DNA of 17,973 bases, taken from the NCBI GenBank assembly GCA_003559065.1, contig PWMZ01000059.1:1-17973 (forward strand), read 5' to 3'. Position 1 is the first letter of the stretch, and each line of letters begins with the position of its first letter. Of the stretch, positions 6,622 through 15,413 are shown in pieces. The stretch comes from Candidatus Nealsoniibacteriota bacterium (lineage in GTDB: Bacteria; Patescibacteriota; Minisyncoccia; Minisyncoccales; GWA2-38-27). The position numbers and the translations under genes are program-made. A model generated the notes under the pieces. That model saw only the letters and a list, made by a program, of their open reading frames with translations. It made no database searches and was not told where the DNA came from.

Positions 6622-8253
6622 ATGAAAAAATTATTTATTATTATTATCTTCCTTTTTCTAGCGACAGGTGTTTTAGGTCTTGTTTATTGGGTGAGAAATC
6701 CTTTTTCCCAGGCTGATTTAAAGGTGGAAATAACGGCTGAGAGAGAAGTAGCATTATTTGAAAGAGTTAATTATCGGGTGAGATACCGCAATAATGGGAA
6801 TGTAAGGTTAGACGGGGCTGTTTTAACTTTTGAGTTTCCCGAACTAACTATTCCCGATGATGATCTTTCTCTAAGAAATCAAATAGAACTGGGTTCCATT
6901 TATCCCGGGGAAGAAAGAACGGTTACTTTTTCCGGAAGATTAGTAGGAGAAGAAAACGAAACTAAAGAAGCTGAAGTGAATATAAGGTACCAACCGAGAA
7001 ATTTAACCGCTTTTTACGAGTCTTCCACTTCTTTTTCTACTGTTATCGGATCAATTCCTATCAGTTTTGACATGGAGCTACCTTCTAACCTATCAACCGA
7101 AAGACCTTTTAGCTTTTCTGTTGACTACTTTTCTCGACTTGATTTTCCCTTGTCTGACTTGAAAGTGAAAATAGAATATCCAGAAAAATTTACTTTTTTA
7201 GAAAGTACTCCTCGAGGGAAAGAGGAGACAGAATGGGATATCCCTTTATTAAACAGAGCCGAAGGAGGGAGAATACAAATTCAAGGAAAAATAGAAGGAG
7301 AAACCTCTGATCAGAAATTTTTTACCGCTTCTTTAGGAATATGGCAAAGAGGGACTTTTGTTATTTTAAAAGAAATTACTAAAGGAACAAAAATTTCCGA
7401 TCCTGACCTGTATGTCTTTCAAAGAATTAATGGGAAAGACGAATATGTAGCTAAACCAGGAGAACTATTACATTATGAAATTTTCTTCAGAAACATTGGA
7501 GACGAATCTTTCTCCAGGCTTTCTCTTATTAATAGACTAAAAGGAGATCTTTTCGATGAAGACTCAATAAAAGTAATGGACGGCAGGCAATCCGATCTTG
7601 ATTTAATGTGGGACTGGCGAGAAGTTTCAAAGTTAAACTTTTTAGATAAAGGCCAAGAAGGAATGGTTGAATTTTGGGTAGAAGTAAAAGATGAAGAAAA
7701 AACTTTAAAAAGAAATGCTTTAGATAATATTGTCACCATATCTGGAATGAGGGAGGAGTTTTCTCTTAAAGTTAGTAGTAAAGTTGATTTTGCTCAAAAG
7801 GCTTTTTATCAAGATGAAGTTTTTGGTAACAGAGGACCAATTCCTCCTCAAGCAGGAGAAGTTACTACTTATACCGTTAATTGGCAAATAAAGAATTTCT
7901 ACAATGACCTAAAAGATGTGGCTATCAAAGCTAATTTACCTTCTAATGTCAGGCTTACCGGTGAGTTTTTTCCATCCAACAAAGAGGATCAAATTACCTT
8001 TGACTCTCAAAGCAGAGAAATTATTTGGCGAGCAGGAAACTTAAAAGCAGGAGAGGATTTTGACAGCGTTTCTTTCCAGGTAGCTTTAGAACCTTCCATG
8101 AACCAAATAGGCCAAGTCTTGCCGATAATCGGAGAAGCTACGGCTAAAGGAATAGATATTTGGACCGAAAAGGAGATTGAAATTAATGATTCAAAAATAG
8201 ATACTAATTTACCCCACGACCCTTTTTCTGGGGGGAAAGGGGAAGTTCAATAA
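6622..8253 (+). CDS. Membrane-anchored extracellular protein with repeated DUF11/CARDB-like beta-sandwich domains
   Basis: The 543-aa protein starts MKKLFIIIIFLFLATGVLGLVYWV, a single N-terminal membrane segment (about residues 4-25) without an obvious cleavage site, so it is probably anchored with the rest outside. The remainder has about four repeats of a beta-rich pattern in which a phrase like 'Y-x-V-x-Y-x-N-x-G' or 'Y-E-I-F-F-R-N-I-G' is followed by 'V-x-L-P-x-x-x-x-F'. Examples are YRVRYRNNGNVRLDGAVLTF near residue 50, LHYEIFFRNIGDESFSRLSL near 285 and TYTVNWQIKNFYNDLKDVAI near 415. Such domains are adhesive or structural in surface proteins. No sortase motif or C-terminal anchor is present. 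It ends one base before glyQS, and a purine-rich AAAGGGGAAG near its end could serve as the glyQS ribosome-binding site. The exact role is unknown. Confidence 0.7.
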   Translation: MKKLFIIIIFLFLATGVLGLVYWVRNPFSQADLKVEITAEREVALFERVNYRVRYRNNGNVRLDGAVLTFEFPELTIPDDDLSLRNQIELGSIYPGEERTVTFSGRLVGEENETKEAEVNIRYQPRNLTAFYESSTSFSTVIGSIPISFDMELPSNLSTERPFSFSVDYFSRLDFPLSDLKVKIEYPEKFTFLESTPRGKEETEWDIPLLNRAEGGRIQIQGKIEGETSDQKFFTASLGIWQRGTFVILKEITKGTKISDPDLYVFQRINGKDEYVAKPGELLHYEIFFRNIGDESFSRLSLINRLKGDLFDEDSIKVMDGRQSDLDLMWDWREVSKLNFLDKGQEGMVEFWVEVKDEEKTLKRNALDNIVTISGMREEFSLKVSSKVDFAQKAFYQDEVFGNRGPIPPQAGEVTTYTVNWQIKNFYNDLKDVAIKANLPSNVRLTGEFFPSNKEDQITFDSQSREIIWRAGNLKAGEDFDSVSFQVALEPSMNQIGQVLPIIGEATAKGIDIWTEKEIEINDSKIDTNLPHDPFSGGKGEVQ

Positions 8254-8254
8254 A

Positions 8255-9562
8255 ATGGAGTTATCGGAAATTATTTCTTTCTCTAAAAAAAATGGATTTG
8301 TTTTTCCAAGCTCAGAAATTTATGGTGGCTTTAGTTCTTGTTATGATTTCGGTCCTTTAGGAGTAGAGCTTAAAAGAAACATTAAAAATTATTGGTGGCA
8401 AAAGATGTTCCAAAGAAATAATATGGCTGGTTTGGATTCAGCTATTTTAATGAATCCAGCCGTTTGGCAGGCTTCCGGTCATTTAACTTCTGGATTCGCC
8501 GATGAGTTGGTTGAATGCAAAAAATGCCATCATAGATTTAGAAAAGATCATATCAAAGGTGAGTGCCCTGATTGCAAGGGTAAACTAACCTCACCCCAGC
8601 AGTTTAATTTGATGATGAAGACTTTTGTCGGGCCAGTGGAAGATAAAACTGCTCAAACATTTTTAAGGGCAGAAACTTGCCAAGGAATTTATTTGAATTT
8701 TCAAAATGTTTTACAATCAACTAGAAAGAAAGTTCCTTTTGGAATTGCTCAAATAGGAAAATCTTTTAGGAATGAAATTACTCCCAAAAACTTTATTTTT
8801 AGAACTCGAGAATTTGAACAAATGGAAATGCAATGGTTTTGTCATCCTAAAGAAGCGGAAAAGTTTTTTGATTTTTGGTTACAACAAAGACTTGATTGGT
8901 ATAAAGAACTAGGAATAAAAGATTTAAGAACAGTTGAAATTCCCGAAAAAGAAAGAGCTCATTATGCTAAAAAACAAGTAGATATTGAGTATAAGTTTCC
9001 TTTCGGTTGGAAAGAGCTAGAAGGAATTCATTATCGAGGTGATTGGGATTTGTCAAATCATGCCAAACACAGTAAAAAGGACTTGAGGTATCACGACCAA
9101 GAAAGGAAAGAAAAGTATTTTCCTCATATTATAGAAACATCGGTTGGGGTGGAAAGATTGTTCTTCACTATTTTATGTTCTTCTTTAAAAGAAGTTGAGG
9201 GAGGGAGAAGTGAAAAATCGAAAAAAGAAAAAGAAATAGTTTTGAAAATTAATAAGAAACTCGCTCCTTTTAAAGCAGCCGTTTTCCCTTTAGTTAAAAA
9301 CAAAGATAAAGTGGTAAAAAAAGCTAAAGAAGTTTTTCAATTATTGAATAATTTTTCCGTTTATTATGATGAGACCGGCTCTATCGGGAAAAGATACAGA
9401 AGAGCGGATCAGGTCGGGGTTTTTTGGACTATTACTATTGATTTTGATTCTTTGGAAGACAATACTGTTACTATCAGGAATAGAGATACAATGGAGCAAA
9501 AGAGGGTAAAAATTAAAGATTTAAAAGAATGTTTCACAAAAGAGTTCTTGCTAACGGACTAA
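8255..9562 (+). CDS. glyQS: Glycyl-tRNA synthetase, single-chain (alpha2) type
   Basis: The 435-aa class II synthetase attaches glycine to tRNA-Gly. It belongs to the one-polypeptide dimeric type and not the alpha2-beta2 GlyQ/GlyS type. Visible parts: N-terminal FPSSEIYGGFSSCYDFGPLG, motif 2 around SFRNEITPKNFIFRTREFEQMEM, motif 3 ETSVGVERLFF, and a C-terminal anticodon-binding domain starting about residue 335 (PFKAAVFPLVKNKDK, then DETGSIGKRYRRADQVG and the end NRDTMEQKRV). A zinc knuckle is likely from C88-x2-C91 (CKKC) and C104-x2-C107 (CPDC). It starts one base after the upstream stop. Its 3' end overlaps the M16 peptidase gene by 34 bases in another frame. Confidence 0.96.
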   Translation: MELSEIISFSKKNGFVFPSSEIYGGFSSCYDFGPLGVELKRNIKNYWWQKMFQRNNMAGLDSAILMNPAVWQASGHLTSGFADELVECKKCHHRFRKDHIKGECPDCKGKLTSPQQFNLMMKTFVGPVEDKTAQTFLRAETCQGIYLNFQNVLQSTRKKVPFGIAQIGKSFRNEITPKNFIFRTREFEQMEMQWFCHPKEAEKFFDFWLQQRLDWYKELGIKDLRTVEIPEKERAHYAKKQVDIEYKFPFGWKELEGIHYRGDWDLSNHAKHSKKDLRYHDQERKEKYFPHIIETSVGVERLFFTILCSSLKEVEGGRSEKSKKEKEIVLKINKKLAPFKAAVFPLVKNKDKVVKKAKEVFQLLNNFSVYYDETGSIGKRYRRADQVGVFWTITIDFDSLEDNTVTIRNRDTMEQKRVKIKDLKECFTKEFLLTD

Positions 9563-10788
9563 CTATTATTGAAATACCTCAAAAAAATACTCAAACAGTT
9601 ACTTTTTTAGTTTTAGCTAGGACTGGTTTAAAGTATGAGAAAAAGGAAGTTAACGGTATTTCTCATCTTTTAGAGCATTTAACTTTTAAGGGAACCCTTA
9701 AAAGGCCGGATAAGATTTCGATTGTAGAGCCCTTAGACAGGGTAGGTGGCTCTTATAACGCTTTTACCGGAGCCGAATATACCGGTTATTATGCCAAGGT
9801 GGAAAAATCACACCTTGATTTAGCTTTAGATGTTGTCTCTGATATCTATTTGAATTCGATTTTTGAAAAAAAGGAAATGGAAAAAGAAAAGAATGTCATT
9901 ATAGAAGAGATTAATATGTATTTTGATCATCCTTCTTATCACGTACAATCTCTTTGGTCCGAAGTCCTTTATGGAGACCAGCCAGCCGGCCGATTAATTT
10001 CAGGAACTAAAGAAAGCGTCAAAAACATTAGAAGAAAAGATATTTTGGACTATTTTTCCAAACAGTATGTTGCTAAAAATACGATAGTGGTAATATCTGG
10101 TAATTTTAAAAATATTAAAAAAAAGGTGGAAAAAAGTTTTAGCAATATTAAAAATGGTCCAGTTATTGAAAAAGAAAAAACTGAAGAAAGTCAAAGAAAA
10201 CCAGAAATGATTTTAAATTACAGAAAGACCGATCAGACTCATTTGTGCTTAGGAGTAAGGGCTTTTGATATTTTTAGTTCTAAAAAATATTCTTTGGAGT
10301 TAATGGCTGCTCTTTTAGGGGGGATGATGAGTTCTCGGTTATTTCTAACCATTAGAGAAAAATTAGGCTTGGTTTATTATGTCAAAACCGATTATGATAA
10401 AGATTCGGACACCGGTTCTTTAGTGACCCAGGTCGGAGTGGACAATAGTAAGGTAGAGAAAGCAATTTCAGCCATTTTGAAAGAGTACAAAAAATTAACT
10501 CGAGAAAAAATTTCCTCTTTAGAATTTAAAAAAGCAAAAGAACGCCTTAAAGGAAGCTTGGTTTTAGGGCTAGAAACTTCTGATAGTCGGGCTGTTTTTT
10601 ACGGCACCCAAGAAGCGGTTAAAAAAGAGGTATTAACTCCTAAGCAAATATGTGCTAAAATTGATAGTGTAAAAGCCAAAGATATTTTAGAAACGGCTAA
10701 AGAAGTATTTCAACCTAAAAATTTAAACTTGGCTTTAGTGGGGCCATTTAAAGATAAAAAAAAGTTTGAAAAAATATTAAAAATATGA
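9529..10788 (+). CDS. M16 family zinc metallopeptidase (processing-peptidase-like)
   Basis: The 419-aa protein has the inverted zinc motif HxxEH as H46-L-L-E49-H50 (GISHLLEHLTFKGT). The third ligand is E127 in the family-typical context EKNVIIEEINMY, at the expected distance. The C-terminal half keeps the second M16 lobe, including SSRLFLTIREKLGLVYYVKT. M16 peptidases of this size resemble mitochondrial processing peptidase beta subunits and cut peptides inside a two-lobed clamp. The target here is unknown. Only one full M16 gene is present, so it may act as a homodimer or alone. The start lies within glyQS (34-base overlap), supported by MFHKRVLANGLTIIEIP, the usual M16 opening. No signal peptide is seen. 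Confidence 0.92.
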   Translation: MFHKRVLANGLTIIEIPQKNTQTVTFLVLARTGLKYEKKEVNGISHLLEHLTFKGTLKRPDKISIVEPLDRVGGSYNAFTGAEYTGYYAKVEKSHLDLALDVVSDIYLNSIFEKKEMEKEKNVIIEEINMYFDHPSYHVQSLWSEVLYGDQPAGRLISGTKESVKNIRRKDILDYFSKQYVAKNTIVVISGNFKNIKKKVEKSFSNIKNGPVIEKEKTEESQRKPEMILNYRKTDQTHLCLGVRAFDIFSSKKYSLELMAALLGGMMSSRLFLTIREKLGLVYYVKTDYDKDSDTGSLVTQVGVDNSKVEKAISAILKEYKKLTREKISSLEFKKAKERLKGSLVLGLETSDSRAVFYGTQEAVKKEVLTPKQICAKIDSVKAKDILETAKEVFQPKNLNLALVGPFKDKKKFEKILKI

Positions 10789-11798
10789 AAAATTTTTTAG
10801 ATATTTCCTGGGAAACTATTTTTAAAGCATTTATCGCTATTACTCTTTTTTACGTTCTTTTCAGTATTAGAGAAATTATAATTTGGGTTGTTTTCGCTTT
10901 AATAATCGCTATTTTATTAGAGCCTTTGATAAGTTTTTTTAAAAAAAGAAAGATTCCCAGATTTGTTAGCGTTACCGGAATTTATATCGGGTTTTTGGGT
11001 ATTTTAGGATATGTGGGATATTTGATCGTTCCTTTTTTTGCTACCGAGGTTCAAATTTTTATTAGAGCTATTCCCGAATATTTTGAAAAAATATATCCTC
11101 CCTTGCAAGAAATAGGTCTTTTCGGCAAAGGAGAACTACTTGCCCTTGAAGAAAGTTTGCAATTAATGACCACTAACGTTTTTTCCTTTCTGGCTGCTAT
11201 TTTTGGCGGTGTCGTTTCGGCTATTTTTATTATCACTATTTCTTATTTTCTTTCTCTAGAAGAAAATAATATTGAAAAGGGGATTATTCTTTTATTTCCC
11301 AAAAAATACGAAGCTTATGCTCTTTCTATTTGGCAAAAAAGCCAAAAGAAAGTTTCCGCTTGGTTTTTAGCTAGAATTATTACTTGTATTTTTGTCGGAG
11401 TAGTTAGTTATATTGTTTTTTATCTTTTTAATATTCAATATCCCTTAGTTTTAGCTTTAATGGCTGGGATTTTAAATTTTATCCCTTATGTCGGCCCCGT
11501 TATCACCGGTATTTTATTATTTTTCATTTTACTTCCGATAACCGAGTTTACTCAGTTAATCTTTGTTTTACTTGCCTTTATAATCATTCAACAAACAGAA
11601 ACAAGTGTTTTAACTCCCGTTTTAATGAAAAAAGCAGTGGGGCTGTCACCGGCTTTAGTTTTAGTGGCCCTTTTAGTTGGTGCTCAGTTGTGGGGATTTT
11701 TAGGGGCTATTCTAGTTATTCCTTTAACCGGAATTCTTTTTGAGTTTACTAAAGAGTTTTTGCAGAAAAAAAAAGATAAAGAATCAGTAGTTATATGA
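10785..11798 (+). CDS. AI-2E family transporter / permease (PerM-like)
   Basis: This 337-aa polytopic membrane protein has strongly hydrophobic segments near residues 13-48 (two helices), 60-90, 125-155, 195-265 (several) and 275-325. It carries the family signature near residue 225, GILNFIPYVGPVITGI, followed by the C-terminal LVGAQLWGFLGAILVIPLTGIL. The family (COG0628) includes proteins reported to export autoinducer-2 and others acting in Na+/H+ exchange; the substrate cannot be read from sequence. The start overlaps the stop of the M16 gene as ATGA, and the stop overlaps the metG start in the same way, so it sits inside the operon and is likely translationally coupled. Confidence 0.9.
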   Translation: MKNFLDISWETIFKAFIAITLFYVLFSIREIIIWVVFALIIAILLEPLISFFKKRKIPRFVSVTGIYIGFLGILGYVGYLIVPFFATEVQIFIRAIPEYFEKIYPPLQEIGLFGKGELLALEESLQLMTTNVFSFLAAIFGGVVSAIFIITISYFLSLEENNIEKGIILLFPKKYEAYALSIWQKSQKKVSAWFLARIITCIFVGVVSYIVFYLFNIQYPLVLALMAGILNFIPYVGPVITGILLFFILLPITEFTQLIFVLLAFIIIQQTETSVLTPVLMKKAVGLSPALVLVALLVGAQLWGFLGAILVIPLTGILFEFTKEFLQKKKDKESVVI

Positions 11799-13183
11799 AA
11801 AAATTCTATATTACCACCAGCATTGCTTATACCAATGCTGATCCTCATATTGGTTTTGCTTTAGAGTCAATTCAGGCTGACGTTTTAGCTCGGTATCACC
11901 GGTTATTGCAAGAGGATGTTTTCTTTTTAACTGGGGTTGATCAGCATGGCCTTAAAATTGCCCAAAAAGCTCAAAAGGAAAATAAGGAGCCGATTGATTT
12001 TGTCAGACCGATTACTGATAAATTTAAAGAACTAACGAAAGTGCTTGATATTTCTAATGATGATTTTATTGAAACTATTGACCAAGAAAAACACTGGCCC
12101 TCGGTAAAAAAAGTTTGGTCAAAGTTATTAGAAAGTGGAGATATTCACAAGAAAAAATATCAGGGTTTTTATTGTGTTGGTTGTGAGGCTTTTGTTAAAA
12201 AAAGTGATTTGGTTGAAAAAATGTGCCCTCATCATCAAAAAGAACCAGAATTGATTGAAGAGGAAAATTATTTTTTTAAGCTTTCTAAATATGCTCAAAA
12301 AGTGAAAGAATTAATTGAAAAAAATATAGTTAATGTTGTCCCTGAAACCAGAAAAAATGAAATTCTTTCTTTTATTGGTCAAGGAGTAGAAGATATTAGT
12401 ATCTCAAGAGATAAAGAAAAATTAACTTGGGGGATTCCAGTACCGAATGATGAAAGTCAAACTATGTATGTTTGGGTGGATGCTTTAACCAATTATATTT
12501 CTGCTTTAGGTTATGACCAGAACAAAGAAAAATTTCAAAGATATTGGCCGGCTGACGTTCATTGTCTCGGTAAAGATATTTTTCGCTTTCATTGCTTGTT
12601 GTGGCCAGCTATCCTTTTATCTCTCGGATTAGATTTGCCTAAAAATATATTCATTCACGGCTTTATTACCGTTGACGGTCAAAAAATGTCCAAATCTATT
12701 GGCAATGTTATTGATCCTTTCGAAATAATCGAAAAATACGGAGTGGACTCTTTGAGATATTATCTTTTAAGAGAAATTCCTTCTGCTAAAGATGGAGACT
12801 TTACCATAGAAAAGTTTGAATCAAGGTATAATTCTGACTTAGCTTCCGGTTTAGGTAATCTTTTTTCTAGGGTAAAAAAAATGGCTGAAAATGGCTTTCA
12901 AAAAGAAGAAAGAGATTTATTTAAAATCAAAGAAAAGGAAAAAAGATATCATCAGTATCTGGACAATTTCCAACTCAACGAAGCTTTAGCTGTAATTTTT
13001 GAAATTATTAAACAAGCCGATATCTTTATTGAGAAAAACAAAGTTTGGGAAAAAAAAGGAGGGAAAGAAATAGGGTATTTGTTGCAAGTTTTAGAAAAAA
13101 TTAGCTATTTATTAGAACCTTTTTTGCCAAAGACTGTTGAGAAGATGAAAGAAGGAATAACTCCTTTATTTCCAAGAATATAA
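11795..13183 (+). CDS. metG: Methionyl-tRNA synthetase
   Basis: The 462-aa class I enzyme charges initiator and elongator tRNA-Met. It has an N-terminal Rossmann fold (YITTSIAYTNADPHIGFALESIQADVLARY) and the zinc knuckle of the short type, C127-V-G-C130 followed by CPHH. The tRNA-facing signature VDGQKMSKSIGNVIDP has KMSKS at residues 297-301, and a helical anticodon-binding domain follows. The first signature reads HIGF (18-21) instead of HIGH. The C-terminal tRNA-binding EMAP-like domain found in longer MetRS is absent. It overlaps the permease stop by ATGA and the tatD start by TAATG. metG next to tatD is a conserved bacterial arrangement. Confidence 0.97.
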   Translation: MKKFYITTSIAYTNADPHIGFALESIQADVLARYHRLLQEDVFFLTGVDQHGLKIAQKAQKENKEPIDFVRPITDKFKELTKVLDISNDDFIETIDQEKHWPSVKKVWSKLLESGDIHKKKYQGFYCVGCEAFVKKSDLVEKMCPHHQKEPELIEEENYFFKLSKYAQKVKELIEKNIVNVVPETRKNEILSFIGQGVEDISISRDKEKLTWGIPVPNDESQTMYVWVDALTNYISALGYDQNKEKFQRYWPADVHCLGKDIFRFHCLLWPAILLSLGLDLPKNIFIHGFITVDGQKMSKSIGNVIDPFEIIEKYGVDSLRYYLLREIPSAKDGDFTIEKFESRYNSDLASGLGNLFSRVKKMAENGFQKEERDLFKIKEKEKRYHQYLDNFQLNEALAVIFEIIKQADIFIEKNKVWEKKGGKEIGYLLQVLEKISYLLEPFLPKTVEKMKEGITPLFPRI

Positions 13184-13893
13184 TGATAATAGATTCTCAT
13201 TCTCATTTAAACTTTCAAGCTTTTAATCAAGATAGAGAAGAGGTAATTAAAAAGTGTCTGAAAAAAGATCTTTTGACTATTAATGTTGGCTCTAATTATC
13301 TAACCAGTTGCCAGGCGGTTAAAATGGCCCGGAAAGGAGTTTATGCTTCAGTTGGCCTTCACCCTATTCACGTAGAAAAAGAAGAATTTAAGTTCAAGAA
13401 ATTTAAAGAATTAGCTTTAAATGATTATGTAGTAGCTGTTGGAGAAACTGGTTTTGATTTTTTGAGAAACAAGAATGTTAAAAAACAAAAAGAAGTATTT
13501 TTTCAACACTTAAAGTTGGCTGAAGAGCTAAATCTTCCTTTAATTATTCATTGTCGAAAAGCTCATGACGAGCTTTTGGAAATTTTACCTGACAAAGTTT
13601 TTGGAGTAGTCCATTGTTTTACCGGTTCTTTATCTCAGGCTAAAAAATATTTGGAAAAAGGACTTTTTTTGGGTTTTACTGGTATTATTTTCAAATTAAA
13701 TTTAGACAGGGTAATCAAAGAAATTCCTTTGGAAAGAATGTTAGTAGAAACCGATTGCCCTTATTTAGGAGACAAAGAAAGGAATGATCCCTTCTTTGTT
13801 GAAAAAGTTATCGAAAGAATAGATGAAATTAAGAGATCTTCAGAAGTAGGAAAGGTAACTTTTCAAAATGCCAAAAAGCTTTTTTCAATATGA
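13183..13893 (+). CDS. tatD: TatD family metal-dependent hydrolase / DNase
   Basis: The 236-aa TIM-barrel hydrolase has all expected metal ligands: H6 and H8 (MIIDSHSHL), E88 in VGETGFDF, H123 in LIIHCR, H144 in VVHCFTG and D191 in ETDCPYL. TatD proteins are 3'-5' exonucleases implicated in DNA repair and degradation, and the family is also tied to D-aminoacyl-tRNA or quality-control roles in some settings. It begins on the last base of the metG stop (TAATG) and overlaps the next gene as ATGA. Length is slightly below the usual 255-265 aa, mostly through short loops near the C-terminus. Confidence 0.95.
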   Translation: MIIDSHSHLNFQAFNQDREEVIKKCLKKDLLTINVGSNYLTSCQAVKMARKGVYASVGLHPIHVEKEEFKFKKFKELALNDYVVAVGETGFDFLRNKNVKKQKEVFFQHLKLAEELNLPLIIHCRKAHDELLEILPDKVFGVVHCFTGSLSQAKKYLEKGLFLGFTGIIFKLNLDRVIKEIPLERMLVETDCPYLGDKERNDPFFVEKVIERIDEIKRSSEVGKVTFQNAKKLFSI

Positions 13894-15356
13894 TTGAAAA
13901 GAAATTAACAAGACTCTATGGTTCAAAAGAAGCAAAAAAACTTTTTAAAGAAGTAAAAAAATTAATTGAAAGATCTTTTTCTACCAATGAACTGAGAAGT
14001 GTTTTAACAGTTTCTCCTTTGCAAATAAAAGGAGAAAAACCCTTAGAAGATTTAGATATTTTTTTAAAAGAAAATTGTCAAGATTTTTCTACCGTTCATC
14101 TTCTTCCTTTTTTTCATTATTCTTCCGATTATGGTTTTTCGGTAATAGATTATAAAAAAGTGGAGCCTTCTTTAGGTAACTGGGAAGATATAAAAAACGT
14201 TGGGGATGATTTTGGCTTACTTTTTGACGCCGTAATAAACCATATTTCTCCAAAAAGCGAATGGTTTGAAAAAAAGGATTTTTTTATCAAAGCTAGCCCG
14301 AAAGACAAAAGACTTTCGAAAGTGGTTCGTCCGAGAAAAAGCCCCGTTTTTCATTGCTTTAATGGTGAATTCTTTTGGACTACTTTTAGCAAAGACCAAC
14401 TTGATTTAAATTATCAGAATCCAAAAGTTTTTTTAGAGATTGTTAAAGTACTACTTTTTTACGTAGAAAAAGGAGCTACCGTTTTCCGAATTGATGCCGC
14501 TCCTTATCTTTGGAAAAAAATAGGAACTAATTGTATTCATTTAAAAGAAACCTTCCTTTTTATTGAGCTTTTCAGGGAAATTCTTTCTTGGGCTAATCCT
14601 AATATTAAAGTATTGGTGGAAGCCAATGTTCCTCAAAAAGAGAATAAAAAGTATCTTAAAGTTAGCGACTTAGTTTATAATTTTGCCTTGGCTCCTTTAG
14701 TAATTCACTCTTTTTTTACCGGATCCGTTGAAAAACTGGTTTTTCACATTAATTCTTTAAAAGAAAAAGACTATCTTAATGTTTTATCTACTCATGATGG
14801 ATTTCCCTTAAGACCAGTAGAGAATATTCTTTCTTCAAAAAAAATAAATGAATTGGTAAGAAAAACAAAAGAACTGGGAGGTACCGTTTCTTATTATAAT
14901 AAAGACAATCCCTATGAGTTGAACATCACTCTTTATGATATTTTAGAAAGAAATTTACAGAAGTTTTTAACCGCCCATGCTCTTTTAATATTTTTAAAAG
15001 GAACTCCTAATATCTATTTTGATAATCTTTTTGTGCCCTATAGATCTCAAGGTAAGGGAAGGGCTATTAATCGCCAGTTATGGGATTTGGAAAATATGAA
15101 TTTTAGTGAGAGTTACCGGATTATAATAAAGTTACTTAGAATCAAAAAAGAATTCAAGGGAAAACAAAAAGCGAAAGTTGTTGAGCCTGGTTTATTAAAA
15201 ATAAAAAGAGGGGATTTTGTCGGATTTTTTAATTTTCAAGATAAAGAAAGAAAAGTCTCTTTTGCCAAAGAACATCAAGATTTAATGAGTGATAGAGAGG
15301 TAAAAGGGGTGACTATTCCTCCTTTCGGTTTTTGTTTGACAGAAAGGAAAAGATAA
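13890..15356 (+). CDS. GH13 sugar phosphorylase (sucrose phosphorylase / glucosylglycerate phosphorylase-like)
   Basis: The 488-aa protein is a GH13 alpha-amylase-fold enzyme of the sucrose-phosphorylase-like group (GH13 subfamily 18), recognised from HLLPFFHYSSDYGFSVIDY and LFDAVINHIS. The catalytic residues are in place: nucleophile D202 (FRIDAAPYLWK), acid/base E244 (VLVEANVP) and transition-state D303 after H302 (STHDGF). Spacing agrees with known sucrose phosphorylases. These enzymes split a glucoside with phosphate to give glucose 1-phosphate, saving ATP. Sucrose, sucrose 6-phosphate and glucosylglycerate cannot be told apart here. It overlaps tatD as ATGA and closes the operon. The -35 box of the next promoter lies in its last codons, and no terminator is seen between them. 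Confidence 0.88.
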   Translation: MIEKKLTRLYGSKEAKKLFKEVKKLIERSFSTNELRSVLTVSPLQIKGEKPLEDLDIFLKENCQDFSTVHLLPFFHYSSDYGFSVIDYKKVEPSLGNWEDIKNVGDDFGLLFDAVINHISPKSEWFEKKDFFIKASPKDKRLSKVVRPRKSPVFHCFNGEFFWTTFSKDQLDLNYQNPKVFLEIVKVLLFYVEKGATVFRIDAAPYLWKKIGTNCIHLKETFLFIELFREILSWANPNIKVLVEANVPQKENKKYLKVSDLVYNFALAPLVIHSFFTGSVEKLVFHINSLKEKDYLNVLSTHDGFPLRPVENILSSKKINELVRKTKELGGTVSYYNKDNPYELNITLYDILERNLQKFLTAHALLIFLKGTPNIYFDNLFVPYRSQGKGRAINRQLWDLENMNFSESYRIIIKLLRIKKEFKGKQKAKVVEPGLLKIKRGDFVGFFNFQDKERKVSFAKEHQDLMSDREVKGVTIPPFGFCLTERKR

Positions 15357-15364
15357 GATATAAT
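15336..15364 (+). promoter_or_regulatory. Full-consensus promoter of the orphan 102-aa gene
   Basis: TTGACA (15336-15341), a 17-base spacer and TATAAT (15359-15364) match the sigma-70 consensus exactly. The -35 box is inside the end of the upstream coding region, and the upstream TAA lies in the spacer. Transcription should start near 15371, giving a leader of about 43 bases before the Shine-Dalgarno-led ATG at 15414. Confidence 0.88.
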
Positions 15365-15413
15365 TTTAGTATGTGTTCGTTGAAAAAACCTACTCTTTTT
15401 GGAGGAGTTTATC

